NCBI GenBank assembly: GCA_037953625.1
Contig: CM075650.1
Coordinates: 746,501-810,500 of the forward strand
Source of the DNA: Crotalaria pallida
Taxonomy: Eukaryota; Streptophyta; Magnoliopsida; Fabales; Fabaceae
Direction: 5' to 3'
DNA length: 64,000 bases
Shown here: piece by piece, positions 35,472-45,918 of the stretch
Layout of the letters: every line of letters starts with the position of its first letter
Numbering within the stretch: the first letter of the stretch is position 1
Notes under the pieces: model-generated
Database searches by the model: none
What the model saw: the letters and a program-made list of their open reading frames with translations, nothing else
Told to the model about the DNA's origin: nothing
Made by a program: the position numbers and the translations under genes

Positions 35472-36599
35472 TTAGTTACCTGCGATCATATCAGCTGGGT
35501 CCACCTCATCACCCTCTACGGTGAATATTTTTCCCTTCTGCAAGGATGGACCACCCCGGGCCTTCTGTGCTTTAGCAGCATTAATCTCCCTCTTCATTGT
35601 GTTCTTAGGACAATTTGAAGCAAAATGTCTGGGTTGTCCACAGTGAAAGCATAACCCCTCCTTTCGACCCAATGTCCAGCACACTCCCCTATGCATCCTG
35701 CCGCAGTGCTGACAAGTTGGTATTGGACCATAAGCATTCACTGTTGGTCCGGATTCCCTAGGAAACGTGACCCCGGAATGAGTGTATGGACCAGACTTCT
35801 GAATCGGTCCCTTGCCCCTAATAGGACCAGGCAATCTCTGAGATGCCCTGCTTCGCTCCCCCGCTTGTTCTTGCTTGAGAGAATCTTTGTAAGCACTGGT
35901 CATGTTCACTAGTTGAGAGAGATTAGAGATTTCCTGATAGACAAAGACAGTTCTGATCTTGGGGTTGAGACCAGCCTCAAACTTGATACACTTAGTGCGC
36001 TTATCAGCATCCCGATAGCTACCAGAATAACGGATGAGATCCTCAAACTGAGCTGCATATTCTCCAACACTGAGGCTCCCTTGCTTCAGCTCAAGAAAAG
36101 CCACTTCCTTCTCCCTCCTTACCTTTTCCGGGAAGTACTTTCCCAGAAAACGGGTCTTGAAAAGATCCCATGAAATAAGCTCATTAGCTGCTTCCAGACC
36201 TCTCCTCTGTTGGTCCCACCAATGTTTCGCCTCACCCATCAGAACATACTCCACTAATCGCATATACTGATCGCCCGGTGGCTGCAGTGAGCGAAACACC
36301 TTCTCCATCTCCTGGAGCCATCTTTGAGCTCCATCGGGATTGTAACCCCCTTCAAACTTCGGTGGATCGCTTTTTCTAAAGCGGCCCATCCAGTCAATCT
36401 CCACTGGTGGTGGTGGCGGAGGCTGAAGTGCTGCTGCAGTAGCTGTTGCCGCTACAGCAATGTTCTGGGCTTGATTTTGATGCAGATTTGCAAGATTATC
36501 AGCTTGTTGCTGCTGAACTTGGGCTTGGTTCTGCTGCAATTGAACCAGAGTTTCGAGAATCGCAACAATCCTATCATTATTAGCCCGTCTCCCTGCCAT
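35472..36599 (-). CDS. gag: Gag polyprotein, gag-only element, copy 1
   Basis: Intact 375-residue frame starting ATG at 36599, about 165 bp after the primer site. It opens with a Gln-rich stretch (about residues 20-65), then the gag core: DPPKFEGGYNPDGAQRWLQE, MGEAKHWWDQ, RFLGKYFPEKVRREKE, LELKQGSLSVGEYAAQFE (about 80-190). Near the end are a short Cys/His motif CQHCGRMHRGVC (about 298-309) and a CCHC knuckle CFHCGQPRHFASNC (about 316-329). The frame stops just where protease would begin in autonomous Tekay-like elements. It would supply capsid, so this element needs pol in trans. Intact coding over 1.1 kb suggests selection or youth. Confidence 0.93.
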   Translation of the reverse strand: MAGRRANNDRIVAILETLVQLQQNQAQVQQQQADNLANLHQNQAQNIAVAATATAAALQPPPPPPVEIDWMGRFRKSDPPKFEGGYNPDGAQRWLQEMEKVFRSLQPPGDQYMRLVEYVLMGEAKHWWDQQRRGLEAANELISWDLFKTRFLGKYFPEKVRREKEVAFLELKQGSLSVGEYAAQFEDLIRYSGSYRDADKRTKCIKFEAGLNPKIRTVFVYQEISNLSQLVNMTSAYKDSLKQEQAGERSRASQRLPGPIRGKGPIQKSGPYTHSGVTFPRESGPTVNAYGPIPTCQHCGRMHRGVCWTLGRKEGLCFHCGQPRHFASNCPKNTMKREINAAKAQKARGGPSLQKGKIFTVEGDEVDPADMIAGN

Positions 36600-36762
36600 A
36601 TTGTTGAGTCATGGAAGGGAAACCCGTTAATGATAGAATCAACTAAATAAAACTACTAATATCCTACAACTTCACTTAGACACTAAACTAAGTACTTGGG
36701 TTACTCGCTCGGTGAGTAACCATAGGAGTAGTGAATTCATACTCCAAAGGCCGAGGGAAACT
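36600..36762 (-). other. Leader between primer site and gag, copy 1
   Basis: Carries a hairpin GGTTACTC...GAGTAACC (36699-36721) and GGAGT...ACTCC arms further toward the primer site. The same hairpin is in LARD-A (18999-19021) and interior 2 (42592-42614). Confidence 0.65.
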
Positions 36763-36774
36763 GCTATGATACCA
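36763..36774 (-). other. Primer binding site, TR-GAG interior 1
   Basis: Minus strand TGGTATCATAGC, one base from the tRNA-iMet type TGGTATCAGAGC. The same variant is present in interior 2 and in element E. Confidence 0.85.
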
Positions 36775-37531
36775 TAATGTAACACCCTAAGATTATTTAC
36801 CCTTAATTCCCCCTATATTAAAATACGGACTTAAAAATTCATTTTCATTTTATTAAAATCAACCGTCACACGGACGGAGTTTTGTTTGTTTTTCGGGCTA
36901 ATCCAAAATTCAACCTGCGATGAACAATTTTAATTAAAGCAACCCGTAGCCAGCAGGGTTTCAAATTACATATATAAATCATACTAAGGCCCCACGGGCT
37001 CCAAATATATCAGAGTATATTAATTAATCAGAGTACTAGCGGAAAATACTAAGTTTTGAGTGACATAACCAAAATATATAACTTTAGCCGAACAAAACAT
37101 CCTAAGCCTCATTCAAAATATGTATATTAAATTTACATCAAGATAATATGAGAGGCTTCGGCCCATTCTATAATCTACAACCCATATCACCCTACTCTCC
37201 CTGTGAGGGAAAGTACTCCTGCTCGGCCGGGGGCTGTGCCAACTCAATCTCCGTACCTGAAACTGTAAGGGAGTGAGCATTGCACATGAAATAGAAAGCA
37301 GTTTCTAACTAGACATAACAACCCACTAGGTCAAACACAATTAGCAAATAAGCATATATTCACATATTGCACACCATAAACATTTCATCATTTCCATATC
37401 CATCATTCATTTTACCATCCACTTCCATTATTCAGTTCAATATCCATTTTTCCTTATTCATTTCCCATTCAATCAACATTCATTTCCTTTCCTTTTTATT
37501 CATTTCACATACTCATTTCATTATAGTACAT

Positions 37532-38060
37532 CACCTCAAATCAGAGGTCAATGCACAGTTCCATGCAACCCATTTATCACCTCAAAGCAGAGGCTCTCAT
37601 TCCTTTCCTTATTTAAATTATGTGTCCCTCAGGTCAGAGGTCAACATCCATTCATTATAATCCATTTCGTGTCCCTCAGGTCAGAGGTCAACACTTCAAT
37701 ACACATTTTATTCGGTGTCCCTCAGGTCAGAGGTCAACACCCAACCCATTATTTAATCCGGTGTCCCTCAGGTCAGAGGTCAACACCAACCCATTATTTA
37801 ATCTGGTGTCCCTCAGGTCAGAGGTCAACACCCAACCCATTATTTAATCCGGTGTCCCTCAGGTCAGAGGTCAACACATTTTAACATTTCATACCTTTCG
37901 TGTCCCTCAGGTCAGAGGTCGACACTCATTAACATTCATATTGTGCCCCTCATATCAGAGGTCAGCATATTCATCACTTTCCATTACTTGTCACCTCAAA
38001 TCAGAGGCCAATGCACTTAATTACCTTTCCATATTCATTACCTCACATCAGAGGCCAAAA
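37532..38060. repeat. Hairpin array in TR-GAG LTR2 (7 canonical units)
   Basis: Same units as LTR1, but it lacks the one followed by ACATTCATTTTAATTCAT. It lies at the lower edge of the recombination interval. Confidence 0.85.
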
Positions 38061-39349
38061 CATACTTTCATATTCTCACATAAACAAGTATCTCACATGT
38101 AAATTCAACAACACACATTCAACATTTAATCATTCATGTAATTACCTTACTCATTTCCTTTCTCAGTTATCACAATCATACCAAATAGCATCCTCATTCA
38201 TGGTCCAACATTTATATTACACTTCATTTTAATTTACATATTTCACCTTCTTACATTTTCGCTTTAACACCACATATTTAATCATCTTTTACCTCTTATT
38301 GAACATGATCATTTTACTTCCATTTCCCATATTCACAAGTTCTATTCATAAGCCATGACCTTTGTTCACAATTAACAATACTTATCATTTAAACTCATTT
38401 AGCAATTAGATACAATTACGCACATTCATCACATATAATCGTTTCCATTCCATTTTCCTTCCTATATCAATTTACTCCATATTACCCACACATACTTGCA
38501 ACATCCATCAATTATCATTTTAGCCAAATTCTCTTGTTCTTCATTATAATCATTAACCAAATTTCATTTATCAAATAATTCATTCTTATATTATTGGGTT
38601 TTCCTTTTCCTAGCCTTAACATCCAATCATCATGCATATTTAATCAATTAGAATTTCATATTCAATAACCTAGGGATTTATAATCTAATTTTCTCCCCTA
38701 ACACATAACCCTAACAAGCATTATATACTAACTAGAACCTACTCCCTAGAACAAGGCAAGGCTCACTATATCCACTCCCTTACCTCAAACACTTAGAGAC
38801 AATGCGATTTCACTTGCCCTAAGCTTGAGAATCTTGCCACCAAATGAGCTATGATCCAAGGAAGAGAGAGGAGAGGGGTCTTGAGTTCCTCTACACCATG
38901 TGAATGAAAAAGAACATGAGAAAGTGGCATTACATAGTATGGAGCTCAAATTTCATCGGGAACAAGAGGGAAATTCGTGTGACCAAAAGGGGAGAAGAGA
39001 AAGATGGAATTTACCTTGAATTTAAGGGAGAGAATGTGAGGTTAATGATAGTCCTTGATAATAGTTGAGATTGGAGCCTCAAATCCTTGAGGAGAAGGAA
39101 GAACAAAGCTTCTTCTTGGAGAGAGAGAGAGAGAAATCCGTGAGAGAGAGAAAAAGGAGAGGGATTGATGGAGGAGATGATGTTTGTATGTGATGAATAT
39201 TGATTTATAGTGATTTATTATGGATTAGAGTGGAGAAATGAGAAGGAATTTAGAGAGAGAAAGGGGAAGAATTCGTGCCCTAAGAGAGAGAAAGAAAAGG
39301 AGGTGTGAGTGAGGAAGAAGGCCAAAACGCGTTTTAAGGCTGTCTGCAC

Positions 39350-39538
39350 AAAACACTCGAGTGTTTTCTTTAAAAACACTCGAGTGTTTTCTTTAAAAAC
39401 ACTCCAGTCTTTTCCAAAACACTCGAGTCTTTTCCAAAACACTCGAGTCTTTTCCAAAAGACTCGAGTATTGCCTGAGTGCCCCATTTTCCAATTGACCA
39501 GAACACTCGAGTCTTTTCCAAAAGACTCGAGTGTTTTG
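39350..39538. repeat. CTCGAG palindrome array in TR-GAG LTR2
   Basis: Same class as 33460-33644, but with a duplicated CACTCGAGTGTTTTCTTT unit near the start and fewer CTCCAG forms. Confidence 0.85.
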
Positions 39539-39934
39539 CCCAGTACCCCATTTATTCATTTTCCTATTTTCCTCCTATTTTCTTCCTGCTTCAATTCGAG
39601 ATAACTTCTTCGTTCACCGTCGGATCTTGCTCAAATATGACGAGTAACTTCCTAAAAATCATACCTTCATATCCAACGGTGGGAATTGTGTTTTGAGTCT
39701 TAAATCTTTTATTTTGAATTTCCTAATGTCGGGTGTTCATAACACCGAAAAATCGATTTTTAACACTCGTTTGGTCTTCTTTAAATTTGTTTTTCGATGC
39801 CCATGCTCCTTGACTCCTATATGGCACTCAAAGCACCCCTAATCCATCATTTTAAACCCCTTCTATGTTAATCCTTACTTCCAAATCTTACTATTATTCT
39901 AATTATCATTATAATTAAAATTCGGGATGTTACA

Positions 39935-39948
39935 TTTCTCCCCCACTT
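39935..39948 (-). other. Polypurine tract, TR-GAG interior 2
   Basis: AAGTGGGGGAGAAA on the minus strand, next to LTR2. The tract-side hairpin is at 39953-39972 and the second AAGTGGGGGAG at 40106-40116. Confidence 0.88.
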
Positions 39949-41364
39949 ATTAGAATTTCGTCCCCGAAATTCCGTTAGGTTCCGTAAATGGATAATCACC
40001 CCGGTGATAGGACTTGTGATTCCTATCTTTAATCCCCTTTGGTTTCTCCCATCAGTCTTTCGATTTGCCCTTACCTAGACAGAATTTAAATTAGGGTAGG
40101 AAGTGCTCCCCCACTTGGCATTGACTTACACAATTACCGCTATGCTAAAGGATGTGGGATTGGGTGAATCTGCTTCCGATCGTCCCTCGGATGGATGTAA
40201 GGCAGGAGTTGCATTGGCTAGATACGGGAAAACTCGAAATGTTTAGCATTCCAGAAAAGTTTTAGAATCTTTCCCAGAATAGATACCCTGGGATCGTGGC
40301 ATGCGAAGATTTTTTGTAGGATAGAACGCCTTAGAGTTTATCTCCTCACCAGGATTGACTAGCACCAGTAAGGTTTAGAACCTTTCAAGAACACAAGTAT
40401 TCATGAATAAGAAGCACCCCAATGCTTAGTTGATTAGAGCAGGCACAATCCCTACTAAATGCTCCACAATCAACTTCTTCCATGAATCGATTAAAAAGAA
40501 AAGGAAGGAAGAGGTCCACATTAATTCCAAGATTTACCCAACTACTAAAGGTGAAGGGTACGACAACTTTCCATTGGCTGGGTCAATTATCAAGATTGGG
40601 TTGGTTTTAACGCAAGGATTCTACAAACTTGGCACAACCGGCCATTCTTATGAATGGTTATCTAAGAAACGGGAAAAGACTTGAAGTAATTGCCAAATTG
40701 CTCAATGATTGGTTTAGTTGATAGGATTGGTTGTGAATGATTTCTGGAGAGTTTTCTTAACTCACCCAAGGTTTTAGCATTTAGCTATACTACTTTGGAA
40801 CAAGTAGTATACACCAAGGCTTCACTTCTTTTAGAACTATTTTCTATTTACTCCCTAACTCTATATGAAGCTTTTGAACGAATATTTCGGGGTTAGGTTG
40901 ACTTCACTTACAAGAATTTTCTCCTTGGGAGTCACTACTTTGGTTGTCTACTTTCCCTTTAAGGTTACAATGATAGCATTCATTGACAGATGCAAGAATT
41001 GAGGTGATCAATCCCATCCTCACGTCTATCAACAACACATCACTGTCGGTTTCTATCAATAATGTCATCATTTAACAAATGCAAGGATTAGAGTGATCAG
41101 TTCTAACCTTACATTACATCAAATAACAACATCACAGCATAGTATTGGTCACTTGATACTAGAGTTCTCAAACTTAAGAATTCTTTCTAAGGTCTTTCAT
41201 ATGTTATCCATAAGAACAGAATTGTATTTGGAAAGGCAGATTTCCAACATGTTTTTAAGCACTTCTAACCTAAGACATTACTAATTCCCTATTTAGCTAA
41301 CTAAGGAGAAGACTATCTACCCCCCAGTCGAACTTAGAAACATTACGCATGGACTTGGCAAACA
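39949..41364 (-). other. TR-GAG interior 2, non-coding part after gag
   Basis: Copy of 34056-35471, with a single visible substitution near 40846 (TATTTA for TTTTTA). No pol. Confidence 0.8.
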
Positions 41365-42492
41365 TTAGTTACCTGCGATCATATCAGCTGGGTCCACCTC
41401 ATCACCCTCTACGGTGAATATTTTTCCCTTCTGCAAGGATGGACCACCCCGGGCCTTCTGTGCTTTAGCAGCATTAATCTCCCTCTTCATTGTGTTCTTA
41501 GGACAATTTGAAGCAAAATGTCTGGGTTGTCCACAGTGAAAGCATAACCCCTCCTTTCGACCCAATGTCCAGCACACTCCCCTATGCATCCTGCCGCAGT
41601 GCTGACAAGTTGGTATTGGACCATAAGCATTCACTGTTGGTCCGGATTCCCTAGGAAACGTGACCCCGGAATGAGTGTATGGACCAGACTTCTGAATCGG
41701 TCCCTTGCCCCTAATAGGACCAGGCAATCTCTGAGATGCCCTGCTTCGCTCCCCCGCTTGTTCTTGCTTGAGAGAATCTTTGTAAGCACTGGTCATGTTC
41801 ACTAGTTGAGAGAGATTAGAGATTTCCTGATAGACAAAGACAGTTCTGATCTTGGGGTTGAGACCAGCCTCAAACTTGATACACATAGTGCGCTCATCAG
41901 CATCCCGATAGCTACCAGAATAACGGATGAGATCCTCAAACTGAGCTGCATATTCTCCAACACTGAGGCTCCCTTGCTTCAGCTCAAGAAAAGCCACTTC
42001 CTTCTCCCTCCTTACCTTTTCCGGGAAGTACTTTCCCAGAAAACGGGTCTTGAAAAGATCCCATGAAATAAGCTCATTAGCTGCTTCCAGACCTCTCCTC
42101 TGTTGGTCCCACCAATGTTTCGCCTCACCCATCAGAACATACTCCACTAATCGCATATACTGATCGCCCGGTGGCTGCAGTGAGCGAAACACCTTCTCCA
42201 TCTCCTGGAGCCATCTTTGAGCTCCATCGGGATTGTAACCCCCTTCAAACTTCGGTGGATCGCTTTTTCTAAAGCGGCCCATCCAGTCAATCTCCACTGG
42301 TGGTGGTGGAGGAGGCTGAAGTGCTGCTGCAGTAGCTGTTGCCGCTACAGCAATGTTCTGGGCTTGATTTTGATGCAGATTTGCAAGATTATCAGCTTGT
42401 TGCTGCTGAACTTGGGCTTGGTTCTGCTGCAATTGAACCAGAGTTTCGAGAATCGCAACAATCCTATCATTATTAGCCCGTCTCCCTGCCAT
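41365..42492 (-). CDS. gag: Gag polyprotein, gag-only element, copy 2
   Basis: Intact 375-residue copy of the gag at 35472-36599, again starting just after the primer site. I see two residue changes, in the stretch around residue 200 (DADERTMCIKFE here, DADKRTKCIKFE in copy 1). A synonymous change lies in the proline run (GGA for GGC). Gag core, CQHC motif and CCHC knuckle are all kept. With copy 1 it shows that the whole interior was duplicated after insertion, because the outer target duplication is still perfect. Confidence 0.93.
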   Translation of the reverse strand: MAGRRANNDRIVAILETLVQLQQNQAQVQQQQADNLANLHQNQAQNIAVAATATAAALQPPPPPPVEIDWMGRFRKSDPPKFEGGYNPDGAQRWLQEMEKVFRSLQPPGDQYMRLVEYVLMGEAKHWWDQQRRGLEAANELISWDLFKTRFLGKYFPEKVRREKEVAFLELKQGSLSVGEYAAQFEDLIRYSGSYRDADERTMCIKFEAGLNPKIRTVFVYQEISNLSQLVNMTSAYKDSLKQEQAGERSRASQRLPGPIRGKGPIQKSGPYTHSGVTFPRESGPTVNAYGPIPTCQHCGRMHRGVCWTLGRKEGLCFHCGQPRHFASNCPKNTMKREINAAKAQKARGGPSLQKGKIFTVEGDEVDPADMIAGN

Positions 42493-42655
42493 ATTGTTGA
42501 GTCATGGAAGGGAAACCCGTTAATGATAGAATCAACTAAATAAAACTACTAATATCCTACAATTTCACTTAGACACTAAACTAAGTACTTGGGTTACTCG
42601 CTCGGTGAGTAACCATAGGAGTAGTGAATTCATACTCCAAAGGCCGAGGGAAACT

Positions 42656-42667
42656 GCTATGATACCA
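42656..42667 (-). other. Primer binding site, TR-GAG interior 2
   Basis: TGGTATCATAGC on the minus strand, the same variant as interior 1, three bases from LTR3. The leader hairpin is at 42592-42614. Confidence 0.85.
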
Positions 42668-42670
42668 TAA

Positions 42671-45600
42671 TGTAACACCCTAAGATTATTTACCCTTAAT
42701 TCCCCCTATATTAAAATACGGACTTAAAAATTCATTTTCATTTTATTAAAATCAACCGTCACACGGACGGAGTTTTGTTTGTTTTTCGGGCTAATCCAAA
42801 ATTCAACCTGCGATGAACAATTTTAATTAAAGCAACCCGTAGCCAGCAGGGTTTCAAATAACATATATAAATCATACTAAGGCCCCACGGGCTCCAAATA
42901 TATCAGAGTATATTAATTAATCAGAGTACTAGCGGAAAATACTAAGTTTTGAGTGACATAACCAAAATATATAACTTTAGCCGAACAAAACATCCTAAGC
43001 CTCATTCAAAATATGTATATTAAATTTACATCAAGATAATATGAGAGGCTTCGGCCCATTCTATAATCTACAACCCATATCACCCTACTCTCCCTGTGAG
43101 GGAAAGTACTCCTGCTCGGCCGGGGGCTGTGCCAACTCAATCTCCGTACCTGAAACTGTAAGGGAGTGAGCATTGCACATGAAATAGAAAGCAGTTTCTA
43201 ACTAGACATAACAACCCACTAGGTCAAACACAATTAGCAAATAAGCATATATTCACATATTGCACACCATAAACATTTCATCATTTCCATATCCATCATT
43301 CATTTTACCATCCACTTCCATTATTCAGTTCAATATCCATTTTTCCTTATTCATTTCCCATTCAATCAACATTCATTTCCTTTCCTTTTTATTCATTTCA
43401 CATACTCATTTCATTATAGTACATCACCTCAAATCAGAGGTCAATGCACAGTTCCATGCAACCCATTTATCACCTCAAAGCAGAGGCTCTCATTCCTTTC
43501 CTTATTTAAATTATGTGTCCCTCAGGTCAGAGGTCAACATCCATTCATTATAATCCATTTCGTGTCCCTCAGGTCAGAGGTCAACACTTCAATACACATT
43601 TTATTCGGTGTCCCTCAGGTCAGAGGTCAACACCCAACCCATTATTTAATCCGGTGTCCCTCAGGTCAGAGGTTAACACCAACCCATTATTTAATCTGGT
43701 GTCCCTCAGGTCAGAGGTCAACACCCAACCCATTATTTAATCCGGTGTCCCTCAGGTCAGAGGTCAACACACATTCATTTTAATTCATATCGTGTCCCTC
43801 AGGTCAGAGGTCGACACTCATTAACATTCATATTGTGCCCCTCATATCAGAGGTCAGCATATTCATCACTTTCCATTACTTGTCACCTCAAATCAGAGGC
43901 CAACGCACTTAATTACCTTTCCATATTCATTACCTCACATCAGAGGCCAAAACATACTTTCATATTCTCACATAAACAAGTATCTCACATGTAAATTCAA
44001 CAACACACATTCAACATTTAATCATTCATGTAATTACCTTACTCATTTCCTTTCTCAGTTATCACAATCATACCAAATAGCATCCTCATTCATGGTCCAA
44101 CATTTATATTACACTTCATTTTAATTTACATATTTCACCTTCTTACATTTTCGCTTTAACACCACATATTTAATCATCTTTTACCTCTTATTGAACATGA
44201 TCATTTTACTTCCATTTCCCATATTCACAAGTTCTATTCATAAGCCATGACCTTTGTTCACAATTAACAATACTTATCATTTAAACTCATTTAGCAATTA
44301 GATACAATTACGCACATTCATCACATATAATCGTTTCCATTCCATTTTCCTTCCTATATCAATTTACTCCATATTACCCACACATACTTGCAACATCCAT
44401 CAATTATCATTTTAGCCAAATTCTCTTGTTCTTCATTATAATCATTAACCAAATTTCATTTATCAAATAATTCATTCTTATATTATTGGGTTTTCCTTTT
44501 CCTAGCCTTAACATCCAATCATCATGCATATTTAATCAATTAGAATTTCATATTCAATAACCTAGGGATTTATAATCTAATTTTCTCCCCTAACACATAA
44601 CCCTAACAAGCATTATATACTAACTAGAACCTACTCCCTAGAACAAGGCAAGGCTCACTATATCCACTCCCTTACCTCAAACACTTAGAGACAATGCGAT
44701 TTCACTTGCCCTAAGCTTGAGAATCTTGCCACCAAATGAGCTATGATCCAAGGAAGAGAGAGGAGAGGGGTCTTGAGTTCCTCTACACCATGTGAATGAA
44801 AAAGAACATGAGAAAGTGGCACTACATAGTATGGAGCTCAAATTTCATCGGGAACAAGAGGGAAATTCGTGTGACCAAAAGGGGAGAAGAGAAAGATGGA
44901 ATTTACCTTGAATTTAAGGGAGAGAATGTGAGGTTAATGATAGTCCTTGATAATAGTTGAGATTGGAGCCTCAAATCCTTGAGGAGAAGGAAGAACAAAG
45001 CTTCTTCTTGGAGAGAGAGAGAGAAATCCGTGAGAGAGAGAAAAAGGAGAGGGATTGATGGAGGAGATGATGTTTGTATGTGATGAAGATTGATTTATAG
45101 TGATTTATTATGGATTAGAGTGGAGAAATGAGAAGGAATTTAGAGAGAGAAAGGGGAAGAATTCGTGCCCTAAGAGAGAGAAAGAAAAGGAGGAGTGAGT
45201 GAGGAAGAAGGCCAAAACGCGTTTTAAGGCTGTCTGCACAAAACACTCGAGTGTTTTCAAAAACACTCGTTTTCTTTAAAAACACTCCAGTATTTTCCAA
45301 AAGACTCCAGTCTTTTCCAAAACACTCGAGTCTTTTCCAAAAGACTCGAGTATTGCCTGAGTGCCCCATTTTCCAATTGACCAGAACACTCGAGTCTTTT
45401 CCAAAAGACTCGAGTGTTTTGCCCAGTACCCCATTTATTCATTTTCCTATTTTCCTCCTATTTTCTTCCTGCTTCAATTCGAGATAACTTCTTCGTTCAC
45501 CGTCGGATCTTGCTCAAATTTGACGAGTAACTTCCTAAAAATCATACCTTCATATCCAACGGTGGGAATTGTGTTTTGAGTCTTAAATCTTTTATTTTGA

Positions 45601-45817
45601 ATTTCCTAATGTCGGGTGTTCATAACACCGAAAAATCGATTTTTAACACTTGTTTGGTCTTCTTTAAATTTGTTTTTCGATGCCCATGCTCCTTGACTCC
45701 TATATGGCACTCAAAGCACCCCTAATCCATCATTTTAAACCCCTTCTATGTTAATACTTACTTCCAAATCTTACTATTATTCTAATTATCATTATAATTA
45801 AAATTCGGGATGTTACA
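42671..45817 (-). repeat. TR-GAG LTR3 (outer 5' LTR)
   Basis: 3147 bp. Seven canonical array units (43513-43815), lacking the one kept by LTR1 and LTR2. CTCGAG block at 45240-45420 is shortened. Private bases lie in the high-coordinate half, for example AAATTTGACG at 45517 and CACTTGTTT near 45645. Followed by GAGGG. Confidence 0.9.
45240..45420. repeat. CTCGAG palindrome array in TR-GAG LTR3
   Basis: Degenerated version of the array at 33460-33644: one CACTCG half-copy and two CTCCAG forms precede four intact CTCGAG palindromes. Confidence 0.82.
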
Positions 45818-45918
45818 GAGGGCAAGCAGGATCAAGATTAGAATATTGAAACGATACTAAAAATGATAAGTGTATGTGACTGAAATATATGGGTTTGAAT
45901 TGTCTGATAATTATGTGA
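45818..45918 (+). repeat. Solo LTR C, middle piece
   Basis: Begins with the GAGGG duplication and ends at TGTGA, where the SIRE-like LTR starts (TGAGG at 45919). The other side of that insertion (52888) starts ATGAT, so the flanks do not match. Confidence 0.7.

Larger units (their letters stand above)
36778..39934 (-). repeat. TR-GAG LTR2 (middle, recombinant)
   Basis: 3157 bp. Shares with LTR3 but not LTR1: CCCCCTATATT, CGGACGGAG, CCTGCGATG, AACCCGTAG, TTCGGCCC, CATAAACAT. Shares with LTR1 but not LTR3: array unit near 37880, CATTACATAG, GATGAATATTG, GGAGGTGTGAG, AAATATGACG, CACTCGTTT. The switch lies between about 37760 and 38930, possibly inside the hairpin array. Confidence 0.92.
30843..45817 (-). 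mobile_element. TR-GAG array: three LTRs and two gag-bearing interiors
   Basis: Order LTR1 - interior 1 - LTR2 - interior 2 - LTR3, all minus strand, with one GAGGG duplication outside (30838-30842, 45818-45822). Both interiors are 2736 bp and I see about five differences between them. Each has a primer site, a 375-codon gag and a polypurine tract but no pol, which is the plan of gag-only terminal-repeat retrotransposons (TR-GAG). LTR2 follows LTR3 in its low-coordinate half and LTR1 in its high-coordinate half, the mark of unequal crossing-over between LTRs. It lies in solo LTR C. Confidence 0.93.

Noticed and set aside
35691..36650. Plus-strand frames over the TR-GAG gag (and 41584-42543)
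   Set aside because: Antisense shadows of the intact gag genes.
30843..42670. Idea that the doubled TR-GAG unit is two independent insertions
   Set aside because: Only one target duplication is present, the interiors share one middle LTR, and that LTR is a mosaic of the outer two; crossing-over explains this better. Misassembly cannot be excluded from the sequence alone.
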